DNA of 64,000 nucleotides from Asterochloris sp. CNOR1 (lineage: Eukaryota > Chlorophyta > Trebouxiophyceae > Trebouxiales > Trebouxiaceae), in NCBI GenBank assembly GCA_963969365.1, contig OZ017751.1, forward strand, positions 1,922,001 through 1,986,000, written 5' to 3'. Within the stretch, counting starts at the first letter, position 1; every line of letters starts with the position of its first letter. Both the position numbers and the translations under genes were made by a program. Shown in pieces: positions 11,201-23,858 of the stretch. The notes beneath the pieces were generated by a model. It was not told where the DNA came from, searched no databases, and saw nothing but the letters and a program-made list of their open reading frames with translations.

Positions 11201-12538
11201 CTGAACCACTGCCACCTCACAGTTTCCGCATCGGCAAAAGCAAGCTGCACAAGCAGCACACTGCACTGGTTTGAGGAAGGCAGGTATGTATCACGCAGGC
11301 TGCAGGCAAAGCTGCAAGGTGCTGTACTGGAGGCCAGGCAGCATGGCTGCAACCAGCTGTGCAGCCAGATGTGTAGCAATGCTGCAGGCTGCCGAAGAAG
11401 CGAGGTGGCCCACCTGCACAATTGGACAGAGCCTGCAGCCCACCATTGGCCTGCCTGGGACTTCAATCTGCATCGGCAGGGGCAACATTGTTGGGTGCTG
11501 AGAGGAAGGGCTCTTGCGTGTCCACAATGCAGCTGCGCATGAGCAGGGCGGCACAGAAGCAACAGATATGGCAGCAAGATCACGCACCAGCAGTTCCAAT
11601 TGCACCTGCATACACGCATAGGCACAGGCCTCACCTCAAGGACGGTTGGAGGATTTCTCTCCACCACAAACCTCTGATTACCCACGCGCAATACGCTGCC
11701 GTCCTGCCAGGCAGCTTCATTGGGGATGCTGCCGTCCACAGGCAAAGCGCTGCAGCAGAGGCATCAGGTGTTGATAGGTTTGGAGCAGTCTGGGGGTTTG
11801 GGTGACAGCCGGCAATGTTGGGCAACCGTGGGCTTAGCCATGATGAAAGCTGGAGCACTCAGTAAGTAAGATAAGGACGCTGGCCGTACCAGTCGCAGCT
11901 GGCTGGAGGCACATATATGCAGCTCTGGACAGGAAGGCCACATTGCTTTGCAGACCAATGCTGCCAATGTGCATTGCAGCTGACACGGGAGGCTGACAAA
12001 GAACCCCCTCGGCTCACAGCTGCACCGCCTGAGGCTGCACAATCTCACCCATCTGTCACTGGTCCTTGGAACAAACCCACCGAGAGGGCGGGCAGGGCTG
12101 CCGCTGTCGGCGCTGCCCCTTTCTGACGCTTTTGCTTCTTGTCTGCAGGAAGTTGAGCTGCTGCTGATGATTTAAACATCAAGAGCACTTGCGTGAGCGG
12201 CCTGAAGGATATACTGCAGCCCCTCATGGTGCAAACCAACTAGAAGTAGGTAAATAGTGGAGCTGACCTGGCTTGGGTCCCAGCTTGATCTGCAACCTCT
12301 GCAGCGTCTGTTCAAGAGTGTCTGATTTTGCTCTGCAGCCATAGGCATTCAAGGGTCAAATGAGCTCAGCTTGAATGAGAGAAGTGCAGAGGATTGCTGT
12401 GGTCAATCAGGAGGGTGGGCACCTGTTGAATTGCAGCGTCTGACCCTTGATGGTCAAGGTGATTGTCAGAGACGGGCTCTCTGGTGCACTTCTCACAACA
12501 GCCTGCAAAGATACTGCTTGAATAGCCAGAATGCGCAT
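8289..12538 (-). CDS. PDE12-like 2',5'-phosphodiesterase / mitochondrial deadenylase
   Basis: Member of the CCR4-type endonuclease/exonuclease/phosphatase family. Animal PDE12 removes poly(A) from mitochondrial RNAs and degrades 2-5A. The N-terminal PDE12 region is recognisable: the first exon starts at ATG 12538 (MRILAIQAVSLQAVVRSAPE) and continues SLTITLTIKGQTLQFNR, then LEQTLQRLQIKLGPKP (about 12310-12270), NEAAWQDGSVLRVGNQRF with VVERNPPTVLEV (11720-11640), and VYQVSAADLGQRLKVECTAG (about 11110). The catalytic domain follows: LRAVTYNLWADQYA (10650), ADILCLQEVDEKAF (10290-10250), CVVNTHLFYHPRAPHIR (9350), LLLCGDLNS (9210), YVGLLDFVWFERGRM (8420) and SERFSSDHLA (8310-8289). All expected catalytic acids and the final His are present. 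The last codons after the donor at 8288 could not be placed. Confidence 0.9.
9054..9093. repeat. Decamer tandem repeat GCGCCAGCAA x4
   Basis: Four head-to-tail copies of GCGCCAGCAA, the last with its final base changed. They sit in the PDE12-like intron between the GDLNSGLNQGTP exon and the GVVQLLDKGELPADF exon. The repeat leaves no in-frame exon but could mislead gene callers, because it reads as an ORF on the - strand. Confidence 0.9.
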
Positions 12539-12985
12539 GCGAGCCAGTCTGACAGAGAGGAAGCACACAACACCTTGGACATCTCAGAGGTGATGCAAAA
12601 CGCAGATCGCCGAGTCAGAAAGCAGATCCGCCTGCCGGTGGCTCCTGGCAGCCCCCTCAACAGCATATATGGCCAAAAACGACGTGGTTAGGGCAGGCGT
12701 TCAGCCTACCTGACTTCGATAAAGCAAGCCAGTTTCGTGCAGCCCCCTTTGCACACTGAACGGCCTGAAGGCTGGCTGCAGAAAAGATGGTGTAAAGCTG
12801 TGCATGTTGACAACGTTGGTTTGTGTCAGGAACTCTGCTGCCAGGATGTCTTGGGCACGGCAGGAGCTGCTGGGTGAGCTTGAGAATGCTGTCTGGAGGG
12901 GTATCTGGAATCCTCTGTCCCTTGTGCAGGTCCTGTGACAGACTTTGTGCTGCCCCCTCTCTGTGCAGGCCAACTCGCTCAGCAT
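12539..12985. promoter_or_regulatory. Divergent promoter between PDE12-like and Twinkle genes
   Basis: The start codons of the two genes face away from each other across 447 bp, so this spacer must hold both 5' UTRs and both promoters. No clear TATA box or repeated operator was seen. Long antisense ORFs cross it but match no family and overlap real exons of Twinkle. Confidence 0.55.
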
Positions 12986-15900
12986 ATGACACCACAAGCT
13001 GGCTGTCCCCTGATGCAGCTGCCAAGCCTGCGCAGATGGCAGCACAGTGTGCGCTGCCACAGCAGCAGTCCTGACATTTTTGAGAACGCCTTTCTTCCGC
13101 ACAAACCTCAGAAGCCCAGGCCCACAGGCAGAGGGGGCACAGTGCGCAGGCAGCAGCAGCCTGGCGGCATTTATTTACATGATGCCACAACAAAGAAGGC
13201 TGGTCTCGAGACCCCCCGTCCTCATAACCAGAGGCGCCCTGGGCAGCAGCAGCAGCGCTTTGACAAGGCTGGCTCTGCCACACAGGGGTCAGACAGGCCG
13301 CAGACTCCGCCACGGACAGCCTCAGTGCCTGCTGCGGCGTCTTATGGTCTGCCTCCTGTCCATCAGCCACAGCAAGGTGGCCAGGCTGTCGCCCATGAGT
13401 CAGAGAGGGGTGGCCAGGCAGTCCAGCAGCCACCCAGGCCACTGGTGCACGCTTCTGCGCAGCAGGCCACGGCGGCTCAGCCAGCTGCGACGTCACCAGG
13501 CGTCCCCAGAGGTGGGCAGCTAATGGTGGGCAGCACGCTGCAGGAGCAGGTGCAGGCAGTCACCGCCGACAGCAGCAGAGACAGCCTCTACCTTGCAGCC
13601 AGGCCGGTCCTGCCGGCCGCCCCGCCGACCAGCGAAGGCGATGCTGCTGCCGCGAGCAGCCGCAGGGCGCCACCCATCAGGGACCTGCTACATGCCCAGG
13701 GGATTGTCATGCGTGACTACAGCCCTGGGCAGAAGCCCCACATGACTTGTCCCCAGTGTGCGGGGGGCAGCAGTGGCGAGGCCAGCCTGGCCGTTGTTGT
13801 CAGCAACGACAGTCGTGGGGCGGCTTGGCTCTGCCACAGAGGGAGCTGCGGTTGGAAGGGCGCCGTCAATGCCAGCTCAGGTGACCAGCTAGCAGACCTG
13901 CTGGAGGGCCCATGGGCAGACTCCCAGGTGCTTGAGCAGTTGCTTGTGACAGCAGATGCTGATGAGGATTGCTACTGCACGCTCCTTTGCTGCCTTCCAG
14001 GATGAGCCTGATCAAGGCCCTCAGAGGCTGGAATGCAGCAGCACTCAGTAAGCAGGGCAGCCTGCAGGCAGGGCAACTTTATGCAGCAGTGCCTTCTCGG
14101 GCGCCTGTACTCTGCTTCAGCTGCTATGCTGCCACACAGACGTGCGGATGAGCTGGGTGCAGGATTGCTGCAGATGGGATGGACTGCCTGCTCTGCGTGG
14201 CACTCCTTGCAATGTCATGCTGCCGGGGCTGAGTGTGCTGATCCTCCTGCTGCAGCCAAGAAGAAGCCTGAAAAGAACCCTCCTCACTCGCCCAACACCA
14301 GCAGGCTGCAGCCACTCAGCCAGGAGATGCTGGACTTCTTTGCCAGCAGGTGGGCCTGCAGCAGTTCAGTCCTTGGTCATGCATGCTGATGCCCAACAGC
14401 ATCATGCTGCTGCTGCTTCCAAGCATGGCTCTGGCTGAGGATTTTCCCTTTTGCTGACCAAAGTATGTCGTACATGCATTGGAGTGACAATTTAGCATGG
14501 TCAGAGACAGGCAAGGCAGGGCACAGTTCCAAGACTCACAATGCAGGTGGCTGTATCTGTCTGGGGTGCACCGTTGAGACAGAGAAAGCTGGAACAACAA
14601 GCTTAGGCACAGAGTTGTAGCCTCTGCATCCAGCTCCAGTTTCTGTGCTGTAGGGGTATCAGCCCAGCCACGCTGGAGCGCAATGGCGTGCAGCAGGAGG
14701 TCACGTGGATGCCTGGGGCTGCTACTAACACAGCTGCGCTGGCCTTCCCCTACTGCCGCAATGGGGAGGTAGTCAACATAAAGTACCGAACACTAAACAA
14801 GCAGTTTCGACAGGTAGGCACAGCTGTGATTCTGTAAGGTGCTGACACGTGGCGCTGCGCCATTGCAGATGCTGAGGGTGGCCCTCAAGCAGGTGAAATC
14901 TCAGGGGTAGTTGCCTGCAGGTAGACCAGCTGTGTGGCAGTTGCAGGGTGGTGTCTAGCTTTGCAGCTGCTGACGGCGACTGCCTTGGCATAGCAAGCAA
15001 GTGTGTTGCCCTCTTGAGACATTTTCAAGGGCTATATGCACTGCAGTTCCACCGCTCGGCCTGGGATCCGACATCTGTCAAGCGGCTCTGTGCTGCAGGT
15101 CAAAGGCGCTGAGAAGGTGCTGTATGGCCTGGATGATGTGGCTGGCCAGAGCACCATTGTCGTCGTGGAGGGTGGGTGGCCTGCAGTGAGGCACCTCTGC
15201 GTACCCTGTAGGGGCCTGACCTTTACAAGCACAGGGGAGCAGGGGTGCCACAGACCACCAGCACCCCCACAACATTGGCTGCAGATCTTTCAGGGGTCAT
15301 GTTCCCCATCTGGCCTGACATGTTAGCCTAAATTCCATGACAGCCCCACGCGCTCCCACACCTGCCTTCTGGAGCAATTTTTGGTGCTCAGCCGTGGGCC
15401 ATGCATGACTGGGCCTGCTTGCCTGCAGGTGAGATGGACAAGCTGGCCCTGGAGGAGGCAGGGCTGCTCAACGTGGTGTCCGTGCCTGATGGCGCTCCCC
15501 GGCAGGTCAAGGAGGGGGAGCTGCCCCCTCAGGTGAGGTCGACCAACTACGTGTGCCCAGCTCTTGTTGCTGGCAGGGCATTGTGAGTCTGCAGCCAGGC
15601 TGGCTTCGGCAAGTCAGGCCAGCCCCTTCCCTGCTGGGACGCTGTGCATTGGCAGCCGTCAACCCTCTCTGCGTCGGCCCTGCAGCACGTGGGGGCCTGT
15701 CACACTGCCAACCCTCAGCGCGACTCAGGCGTCGATTGCCGGCGGCGATGCTCTGCCCGACGCCATGCCTGTGCCTGTGCCATGCAGGAAGCTGATGTCA
15801 AATACAGCTACCTTTGGAACTGCCGGGGGGTGTGGGACCAGGCCACACGCATCGTGCTGGCCACCGACAATGATGGGCCTGGGCATGCATTGGCTGAGGA

Positions 15901-18900
15901 GCTGGCACGGCGCCTGGGTGAGGCTGCCAGGTGTCGCACAGCTCAGCCTGACCGCCTCTGCATGTGCACTGTCTACAACTCATGTGCATGAGATCTGGAG
16001 GAGTCGTGTTTGCAGGACTCTGAAGCTTGCTGTGTATGACATCGGCCTCAGTCATCCAGAGTGCTTCATGCAGGCTGCCATCGCTGCATACCCGCCCCTT
16101 TCAGATGCTTGATGCTTGCAGCCATAGCAGCCTGTGGCCTCTCTTGGAGTGTGGCCACCAAACAGGAAGCCACCACAGCCCCTGCAACATACTTGCTGCT
16201 GCCAGGCGCTGCTTCCAACTGGGGTGGTCACCTCCACCACCCTGCAGGGGTCTCGACCAAGGAAGCACCTTCTTGCCATCGTTCGTGCAGGGCGGGAGCG
16301 CTGCTTCCGAGTGCGATGGTCATCTGCGCAGCATGTCCAGGCCGCAACAGCAGAGGGCGCCGATCCTCAGGCGGACGCCGCCTTCCGCAAAGACGCAAAT
16401 GATGTGCTCCTCAGCGATGGCAAGGAGGCCCTGCTGCAGTGCATCGAGGCCGCTGAGCCATATCCCATACGAGGCCTGTTCAGGTGGGCACCCTGGCAGC
16501 CCGGGCTGGCAATGTGGGGTGAGACATGTGGCGAGGAGTGCGGCCACGAGCAGCAGTGGCAGCAGGTGGCAACCGGGCTAGTGCTGATACAGCTCTGCCA
16601 CTTCAAGATGCTGAGCTGCCTTCTGATTGAATGCCTGTGCAAGGTGGTGCCACAGCAACCTGTGCACCTGGTGAAACTGCAGGTTTTCAGAGTTCAGCGC
16701 TGAAGTGTGGTCGTACTTCAACCTGGACTTTGGCGATGAGATGGGGATGTCCACAGGGTGGACCAGCCTGGATGAGGTGTACCGGGTGAGGCGAGGCTTG
16801 TGAAGGGCGTAGATGCTGCTTCTGCAGGCACCACTTGCTGTGCAAGCACCCTGGTGGGACCCTGCAGCTGGTGCTGAACACCCTCTGTCTCAAAGCCTGC
16901 TGACGTGTCACCCGAAGGTGGCTGCCCTACCTGAATTCCTGCCAGATGGATGTGTGCCACTGTGAGCAGCAACTTTGGCCACTGCCTCAGCTGCATGCCT
17001 GCTTCCACCCACTCACTGCCCGCACCTACCCAGGCAGGCGGCCACATCCCCTGCTTGAGTCCCCCTGCAGCCAGCCCTGCTCTGTGCCACAAATGTGCAG
17101 GTGGTCCCTGGGGAGCTGACCATCATCACAGGCGTCCCCAACTCGGGCAAGTCGGAGTGGATAGACGCCCTGCTGGTCAACCTGGCTTGGCAGCACGGCT
17201 GGTGCTTCGCCATGTGCTCCATGGAGAAGAAGGTGAGGCAGTCAGTCAGCACTGCCTTGCAACAGCAGTGCTGCGGGCAGTGCTTGTGGACCATCCAAGC
17301 AGACAGGCGCCAGATTTGCCTGCCACTTGCTCCCTGGGGCCTGTTTGCAGGGCGTCCCACATGCGCTTGACAGCTGCAGAGGGGGCTGCCACTGAACTCT
17401 GCTGGCCTGGCAGCCTGTTGCTCACCTGCAGTGGTGCTTGCACTGTGCTTCGTGGAGATCAGGATGAGGCAAAGCAGCTGCATCCAATTTGATGGCACAT
17501 TTGCCTGGGATGCTGCAAGGAGGCCAGCTGCAAGGCGGCCATCTCGTTGCTGTAGGAACGCTTCTGTTTTGGGGAGGTTGCTTTGTGGGGGTGGGAGCTG
17601 CACAGGCTGCAAACCATTGTCATTGGCTAGGAGCTCATTGCAGCAGCCACCAGGATGAAAGGCAGCGGGCTGGGCACTGGCAGGGCGATCACATCCAAGT
17701 ACAGGTCAGCAGCCTCTGTAAGGGGCAGATGACTGCAGCCTTCCTGCGCACACCCTCAGCCCCAGATGCCCTGGTGTCCTGCGCCCTTTGCAGTGACCAA
17801 AAGCGCCTGCCAGCTGATCAGATAGCACTACACAATTAGGCTGCCCCTCTGCAATTTGCACTGAAGGCCTTGCACGGCGCTGCAGGTGAAGGACCATGCA
17901 CGCCAGCTGATCGAGAAGTACCACGGGCGCCCCTTTTTTGACTCCATATATGCTGGGGGCGTCCCCCGCATGAGCACAGCAGATGTAGAGGACGGCCTGG
18001 CCTGGCTGGATGAGCGCTTCCACCTGATTCGCTACGAGGATGACGAGCTGCCCAGTGTGGACTGGGTCCTCAACCTGGCCCGGGCGGCTGTGCTCAGGTG
18101 AGGGGGCAGAGTGGCAGGCAGAGATGGGCGGGTGGCGGGATGTGCCAGAAAGAGAGCGGGCAGTCCACCTTGCCCTGGAGGTCATGTCCTGCTGGCTTGT
18201 GCGTGTGCATGTGCATCTGCAGTGCGTGGGGGGACGGGGGGCCTGGCACGAGAGGGCCAGCTGACCTCAGGTGAGGGCACACTCCAGGGTTGAGGGCAGT
18301 GGGTGGGGACTGGCCGGCTGGCTGAGGCATGCGCACATGCATCGACCTGGTTCTGGGCCCCCAGTGCCGAGGTTGGGAGGGTGGGGCCGCCGAGTTGGTG
18401 CAGGGGCCGGCAGGCTGCCACCAGTGGATGCGGCCATCGATGATGGGCCGTCACGCTGTGCTCAGGTGCACACCTTGCGGCCAGTCATGCTCAGGTGCGG
18501 ACTGAGGCAGGAGGCAGTGAGCAGCCGTCAGGTTACCCGGCCTATCTCTGACGTAGGCTGGAGGCATGAGCAGGGCTTGGGAGCATGAGCTCCCAAGCTG
18601 TGGACTTGCATTTCACCCAGCTGCATGCATGCAGCTGACTGCCTCACTTAGTCCTCTGACTTGTTTTGCATAAGGGTCCAGGGCCGGAAAAGAAGCTGAT
18701 CCCAGCTGTGTGACTGCCTGAGCGACCCGACACCATGTTCAGGCAGGTGCCTCCCTGCAGGTACGGCATCCGGGGTCTTGTGATTGACCCCTACAATGAG
18801 CTGGACCACCAGCGCCCCTCCTACATGAGCGAGACGGAGTACGTAAGCCAGATGCTGACCAAGATCAAGCGCTTTGCCCAGGTGGGCAGTGCGACCTGTC

Positions 18901-20043
18901 ATGCAAGATGCTGCCTCTTGGGTGCTGTGCCCTGCCTTTTCAGCAGTCACTGAGTAAGGTCAGGTGCCTTGCCTGGTGGTCAGTGCTGCTTCTGAGCAGG
19001 CCTGCAGAATACTTGCTGTGTTGTGCTGTGTCACTCCTGCCTCTGACAGGCAGTGCTTAGGTCAGGGGAGCTCTGTTGCCTCTTGCAAGCTCCTCTGCCT
19101 GCACTGGCGGTTGACGGTGCAGTGGCCTGTCAGGTGGCACATGTAGGCTGCCTGCTGTGGCGCCGTCCAAGGCTGTCTAGTGTGAGCCTTCAGGCCATGC
19201 ATGCCAAAGGCTGCTCAAGAACCCTCTCACTGTCGGCAGGCTGCCTTATACGGTGCCCAGACCCACTCCTGTGCACCTCTGCAGTACTACGATGTGCACG
19301 TCTGGTTTGTTGCCCACCCTCGCCAGATGCGGGATTGGAAGGGGGAGCCCCCCACCATGTATGACATCAGTGGCAGCGCCCACTTCATCAACAAGGCAGA
19401 CAATGGGGTGGTGGTGCACCGCAATAGAAATCCAGACAAGGGACCCATGAATGAGGTGGGGCAGCTGCAGCGCTAAGGCCTCGATCTCTTCGACTCGCAT
19501 GTGCGACCTCCAGGCGTTCAGGGTCTCAGTGAGGGATCTGGTTCAGACCCTGCAAGCACTCCCGCGCCTGTTGCAGGTGCAGATCCTGGTTCGCAAAGTG
19601 AGGAACAAGGCTGCTGGTACAATAGGTGAGGCTGCGATGCTTACTGCAGGTCTGTGCTGACAGCCTGCGGAGTCTGCTTGGGGCGTGATGCTGCAGGGGA
19701 GGCACGGCTGACATATGACAAAGCCTCTGGTCGCTACAATGATGCCCTTGGCTACAATGGTCCGCCCAAGCTGGATGAACATGGACAGGCAGCACTTCCC
19801 CTTCCCAGCCAGAGCACCTATGCTGCCTTCACTCAAGACACCCTTTTCCAGTCCAATGACAGTGGCAGCACAAATAGCATATCCAAGGCTGACAGCAAGT
19901 CCAAGATAACATACATGATGCCCGTGCCAGTTGGCCAGACACCAACACAAATTGACTATAGGAGAAGTGCACAGCAGGATGACGATGATGAAGCTGGGCA
20001 AGTCATTGCTTTTGCGAATGGTCAGCAGGTGTCACATCGGTAA
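12986..20043 (+). CDS. Twinkle-type organellar DNA primase-helicase
   Basis: Phage T7 gp4-like primase plus hexameric helicase that unwinds organelle DNA. The chosen ATG (MTPQAGCPLMQLPSLRRWQH) gives an Arg/Ser-rich leader typical of organelle import. After a long Gln/Pro-rich linker comes the primase zinc site, CPQC (13748) with CHRGSC (13832). The TOPRIM fold follows: QSTIVVVEG (about 15150-15175), GEMDKLALEEAGLLNVVSVP (15430-15487) and RIVLATDNDGPGHALAEEL (15850-15905). The helicase has KDANDVLL (16390), GMSTGWTSLDEVYR (16745), Walker A GVPNSGKSEWID (17131-17165), Walker B LVIDPYNELDHQR (18778-18815), VWFVAHPRQM (19300) and ISGSAHFINKADNGVVVHR (19367-19425). The C-terminal tail after LTYDKASGRYND is acidic and disordered. 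Because zinc site and TOPRIM acids are kept, it should prime as well as unwind, as in plants and unlike animal Twinkle. Confidence 0.93.
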
Positions 20044-20779
20044 CACACCCCAGTCAATTTTGTGCTTGAGTGTTAGCAGTCAAGTGATCTAATGTTACAT
20101 GCTTAGCACACAGCTCCCTGCCTGGACATCATCTCAGCAGTACGCAGCGCTGGTCAGAACTCCAGTGGGACAGCTACTGGCAGGCAGCGGCAGCTGGCTG
20201 ACAGTCATGTCCTGATGCAACAAGAATTGATTTCAAGCCTTGACTGTGTTCCAGAAATACGACAGAACTATGAAGCATTGTGCTCAAGAATCGGCAGCGT
20301 TGGGGGCCACCTCCTTGACGTCTGTATCTGTGCAGATTTTGTGCTGGGGACTATAGCAAGGTTGTGCATCCGAAGACTCGCCTTGAGCAGCACCAGGTGC
20401 CTCACGGCAGGGCTGCCAAGTACCATACAGGGGAACAACATGGGCCAGGGCCCTCAAAAACAACGTGCTGCTTCATGGGCCAGCAGCCGAAAGAATGGCG
20501 TCAGAAAGGTCAGGTTCTGCAGGGTTGTGTAGTGGGACTGCAAAATCGGTCTAAAAATGAGGAGATGGGGCAGACCGGCGAAGCGGCTGGATCTTTTCAG
20601 AGGAAGAGAGGGGCTCAGACAGGTGTGTAGGGCGTCCAGACTCCCTGCCTGCTTGTAGTGCGCCATGTAGTCACGCACAGCTTGCCTCCGGCTATGTATG
20701 GTGTGGCCTCAAGAATCAAACAGTGTGAGCTCCCAAGGCTGCAGCTGACGTGTGCAGGGAGCTGGAGCCCCTGCTGAGC
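20044..20779. other. Convergent intergenic region
   Basis: Lies between the stop codons of Twinkle (+) and the Dof gene (-). Short ORFs on both strands lack family resemblance and consistent splice signals. It presumably contains the two 3' UTRs. One segment near 20340-20560 has a moderately protein-like frame (HPKTRLEQHQVPHGRAAKYH) but no convincing start or acceptor. Confidence 0.5.
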
Positions 20780-23700
20780 TCACTCACTCCTGAGGGGGAG
20801 TAAGCTGGCGCCGCTGATGCAGCTGTCGTTACTACCAGATAGCGTGGTGCTACAGGGGTTGACAAACCCCAGCCTAGCCTCCGCAAACTGGTCCTTGCTG
20901 AAGCCAACCATGCCCTGCTGCCCCGAAAGCATCGAGGAGGCAAAGCTGCCAGTGTCCCCAGCAGGGTCCAGATCTGCCGTCTTGAAGGCACTCACGCTTG
21001 GTGCGCTGCAGCCAAGGGAGAGGACGTCAGCGTCAGTGCTGGGGTTCGGCCTGCACTCCTGACAGGCGGCAGATGCTGCAACTGCAGCGGCTTGTCGCTG
21101 ACAGCGAGACCCCAGCTGGCTTCGGGAGAGGCAGTGCTGGGTTGGACCCCACATGATGCTGTGTTCGCTGGTGCAGCAGATGCTGCGATGCGCAGGCAAT
21201 CACCAGTCAGGACGCCTTGGCTGCCAGCGTTGTGGCAAGCTGACCTGGCGTAGGCTGCTGCAGCCCAGCTGGCTGGGGCGGCTGGACCCCCGTACAGCAG
21301 GTAGGAGTTGGTGGGGCCATACAGGCCTGGCAGGTAGGGGATGGCGCCCGCGCCATACAGGCCGCCCGCCTGGAGGTGGGCCTGCGCCTGCATTGCGGCC
21401 GCCTGCTGGTTCACAGCGTGCTGCCTCCCTGCAAGGCGACGCAGCAGGGCAGTCAGGTATGTGCGAGCTGTTTGATAGGCCCACAGGATGTGCTGTGAGA
21501 TGCGGGCAGCCCCCTGCGTGGCAAATAAGGGTTGCTGGCAGGCCCTCAGAATGCTGAAGCCCTACGCCGGTGAAGGTGTGAGCCTGTGCGGGATACAAGT
21601 GCCTGCCATGCCAGTTGGCAGCAGTGAAGCTGACCAAGCTGGCTCACTGCAACAGGGCTGAGCGGGTGACCCGGGTTGCGTTCAGCACAACAGACAAGGT
21701 GAGCGGCTCCCTCCGGACTGTGACTGCCACAGCCTGGAGTAGGCCAGCATGCCCACCTGCAGCTGCCGCCATTGCTCCAGCGCCAGAGAGCCAGTCGCTG
21801 GAGCTCATGCCAAAGCCCATCATGCTACTGTCAAAGCCCGCATCAACCAGAGGGGCTGCCTGATCGCTGCCATTGAAAGGCATCATTCCGAGGCCTGTCG
21901 GTGCAGCGGCCAGAGTCACACCACTGGCCTCCGGTGCCATCCTTGCCCTCACCCTCCTGCACAAAAGGAAGCCGGATGCATTCAACAGGTAGCACATGAC
22001 CTTGGCTGGCCCCGCAAGAAAGGGGGAGTTGACTGCATTGATCGCAAATGCACCACCAGCTCTTGCCACAACAGCAGCATGTGGCTTCAGCGCTTTGCAG
22101 GGCAGATGAATGTCAAGCGACACAACTAGCCAGTGCAGCAGTGTTGCCCACCTGCCATCCTGGCTACCATCCTCGCACTGCTTGCTCAGCAGGAGCCCTG
22201 ACAGCTCAAGAGCACCACTCTCTGCCAGGCAGCTGCCGGCTGTTGACACGGTCGGCCCCATTTCGAGCGGCAGCCGTGCGCCTGCAGGGAGACAGACTGA
22301 GGACCTGACTGTGCTGGGGAAGCATCTAAAGGGTGGACCCTGCTGATGCAATTTGGAAATGGCACGTCGGAGACCTCATGTGTCTCACAGCAGAATCCAC
22401 ATGCCCACTGGTCTGTACCATGGCAGGCTACTGGTCAAGGGGAGCAGCAGCCCAAGTTCCAGTCCATTCAGCCCTCACCTGTCTGCACTGTGCCATAGCC
22501 CCCAGCTGGGTACCCGGCCAGCCCCTCCGCACCGCCTATGACGCCAGGCATGAACCCCAGCCCCGAGATGCCAGCACACATGCCGCCGGTGCTGAAGCCA
22601 GCAGTGGTGGCGCTGGGCTCCTGAGCCGCGCAGTGAGGCTCGTAGGGGGCTGAGGGGCTGCTAGCCTGCCTGAGCCCGCTTGCAATCGTCTCGGCCTTGC
22701 CACTGCCCCCGCGCGAGAGGCCATCGTCACTGCTTTCCTTGCAGTCACGCCCCTTATTTTTGCGGCGTCCTGCGCCTACTGGCACGTTGCGCAGGGTGCC
22801 ACCTTCTGTCCAGTACCTCTGGCAGGCCTGGAGGAGGGCAAAGGGCAGTGAGGCACCCAGCAGCGCAGTCTGCCACGTCCATCCTTTGTAGCAAGCTGTA
22901 GGGCTGGCAAGCATGGCAAGCCGGCCTAGGCTGTGCACTTGAGCCTCAGGCAAGCGAGGAAAGTGGTACTGACTGCAGCTTGCGGAGCCAAGACAACAGC
23001 TATGGCCCCCATCCTCCTCACTGGACTGGGCTGGCCTGTTCCTTCCCATTGGTCACTTGGGCAGCAGCATGCAGGACAGAGCTGGTGGTGCCAGGCTTAA
23101 GCACTGGCAGCCCCCTTCCACACACCTTGCAGAAGTAGCGAGGCTGCTTGCTGTTGTAGTTGTTGTAATAGCAAAATTTGGTATCCTCGCTGCAGCAGCG
23201 GGGGCAGCTCATTGGGTCTGTGGGCCGAGGCAGCTTGGCGCCCTTGCCAGCCTTGGCGTGGCTGCGCTTAGGCGGCGGCGGGGAGTCTTTGTCTGCATGC
23301 ATGCACATGAACACATGAGCGGTTCATCCCATGGAGTGCAGATGGGTGCGCAGATGGATGGTGCACAGCCTGCAAGGCCCATGCCAGGGCCCTGCCGCAA
23401 CATGCCCCTCGGCTAAATGTCATGTTGGAGGCCTCTCATCAATGCTATCCCAGCTCCCTGCTGGCCACAGCCTTGTGCTGCCCCGGTATGGCCCAGCGAC
23501 CCATCTGAGTACAAGTGATCTGGCGAGTTGGTGAGGGCAGCTGGTAGCCCCTCAGAAGTCAGCTCACCATCTGTCTCCTCTGACATTGGGCTCCCCTGCT
23601 CCGAGCCTGAGACTGCCAGAAGCTCCTGAGCCCTCTTAGCTGCTGCGCGCCTTGGCCGGCCTCGGCCAGAGCTGAGCCCGGTTGTTGTTGAGCGCCCGGA

Positions 23701-23858
23701 GCCAGTCTCAGCCTGCAACACGGCCTCTCTTGTTGAGTGCGTGTCTGCGAGCCCTCCTGAGGCAGGCCCAGGAAAGCCCAGGGCTTACTGCATACCTGTG
23801 GACACTCCTCGAGCTCTGCGTCATGCTGCTGGAGGGACTCCTCGGTGAGTGCTGCCAT
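20780..23858 (-). CDS. Dof-type zinc-finger transcription factor
   Basis: Dof proteins are plant-lineage regulators binding AAAG cores with one C2-C2 finger. The start is ATG 23858 ([20 protein letters not shown]). The second exon (about 23710-23570) carries an AT-hook-like [13 protein letters not shown]. The third has the first half of the Dof domain, [20 protein letters not shown] then SKQPRYFCK (about 23217-23128), with a donor directly after CK. The domain resumes in the next exon at about 22829 with [20 protein letters not shown] and RRKNKG, restoring the canonical C-x2-C...C-x2-C. Downstream exons are Gly/Ala/Met-rich activation-type sequence ([40 protein letters not shown]), and the last ends [14 protein letters not shown] at 20780. 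Green algae usually carry few Dof genes. Confidence 0.92.

Noticed and set aside
12657-13496. 279-codon ORF on the - strand
   Set aside because: It is antisense to the Twinkle first exon and its divergent promoter, resembles no family, and is explained by GC-rich codon bias opening the opposite frame.
20215-20630. Possible small + strand gene after Twinkle
   Set aside because: Two overlapping frames show no start, splice or family evidence strong enough to call, and the region is needed for convergent 3' UTRs.
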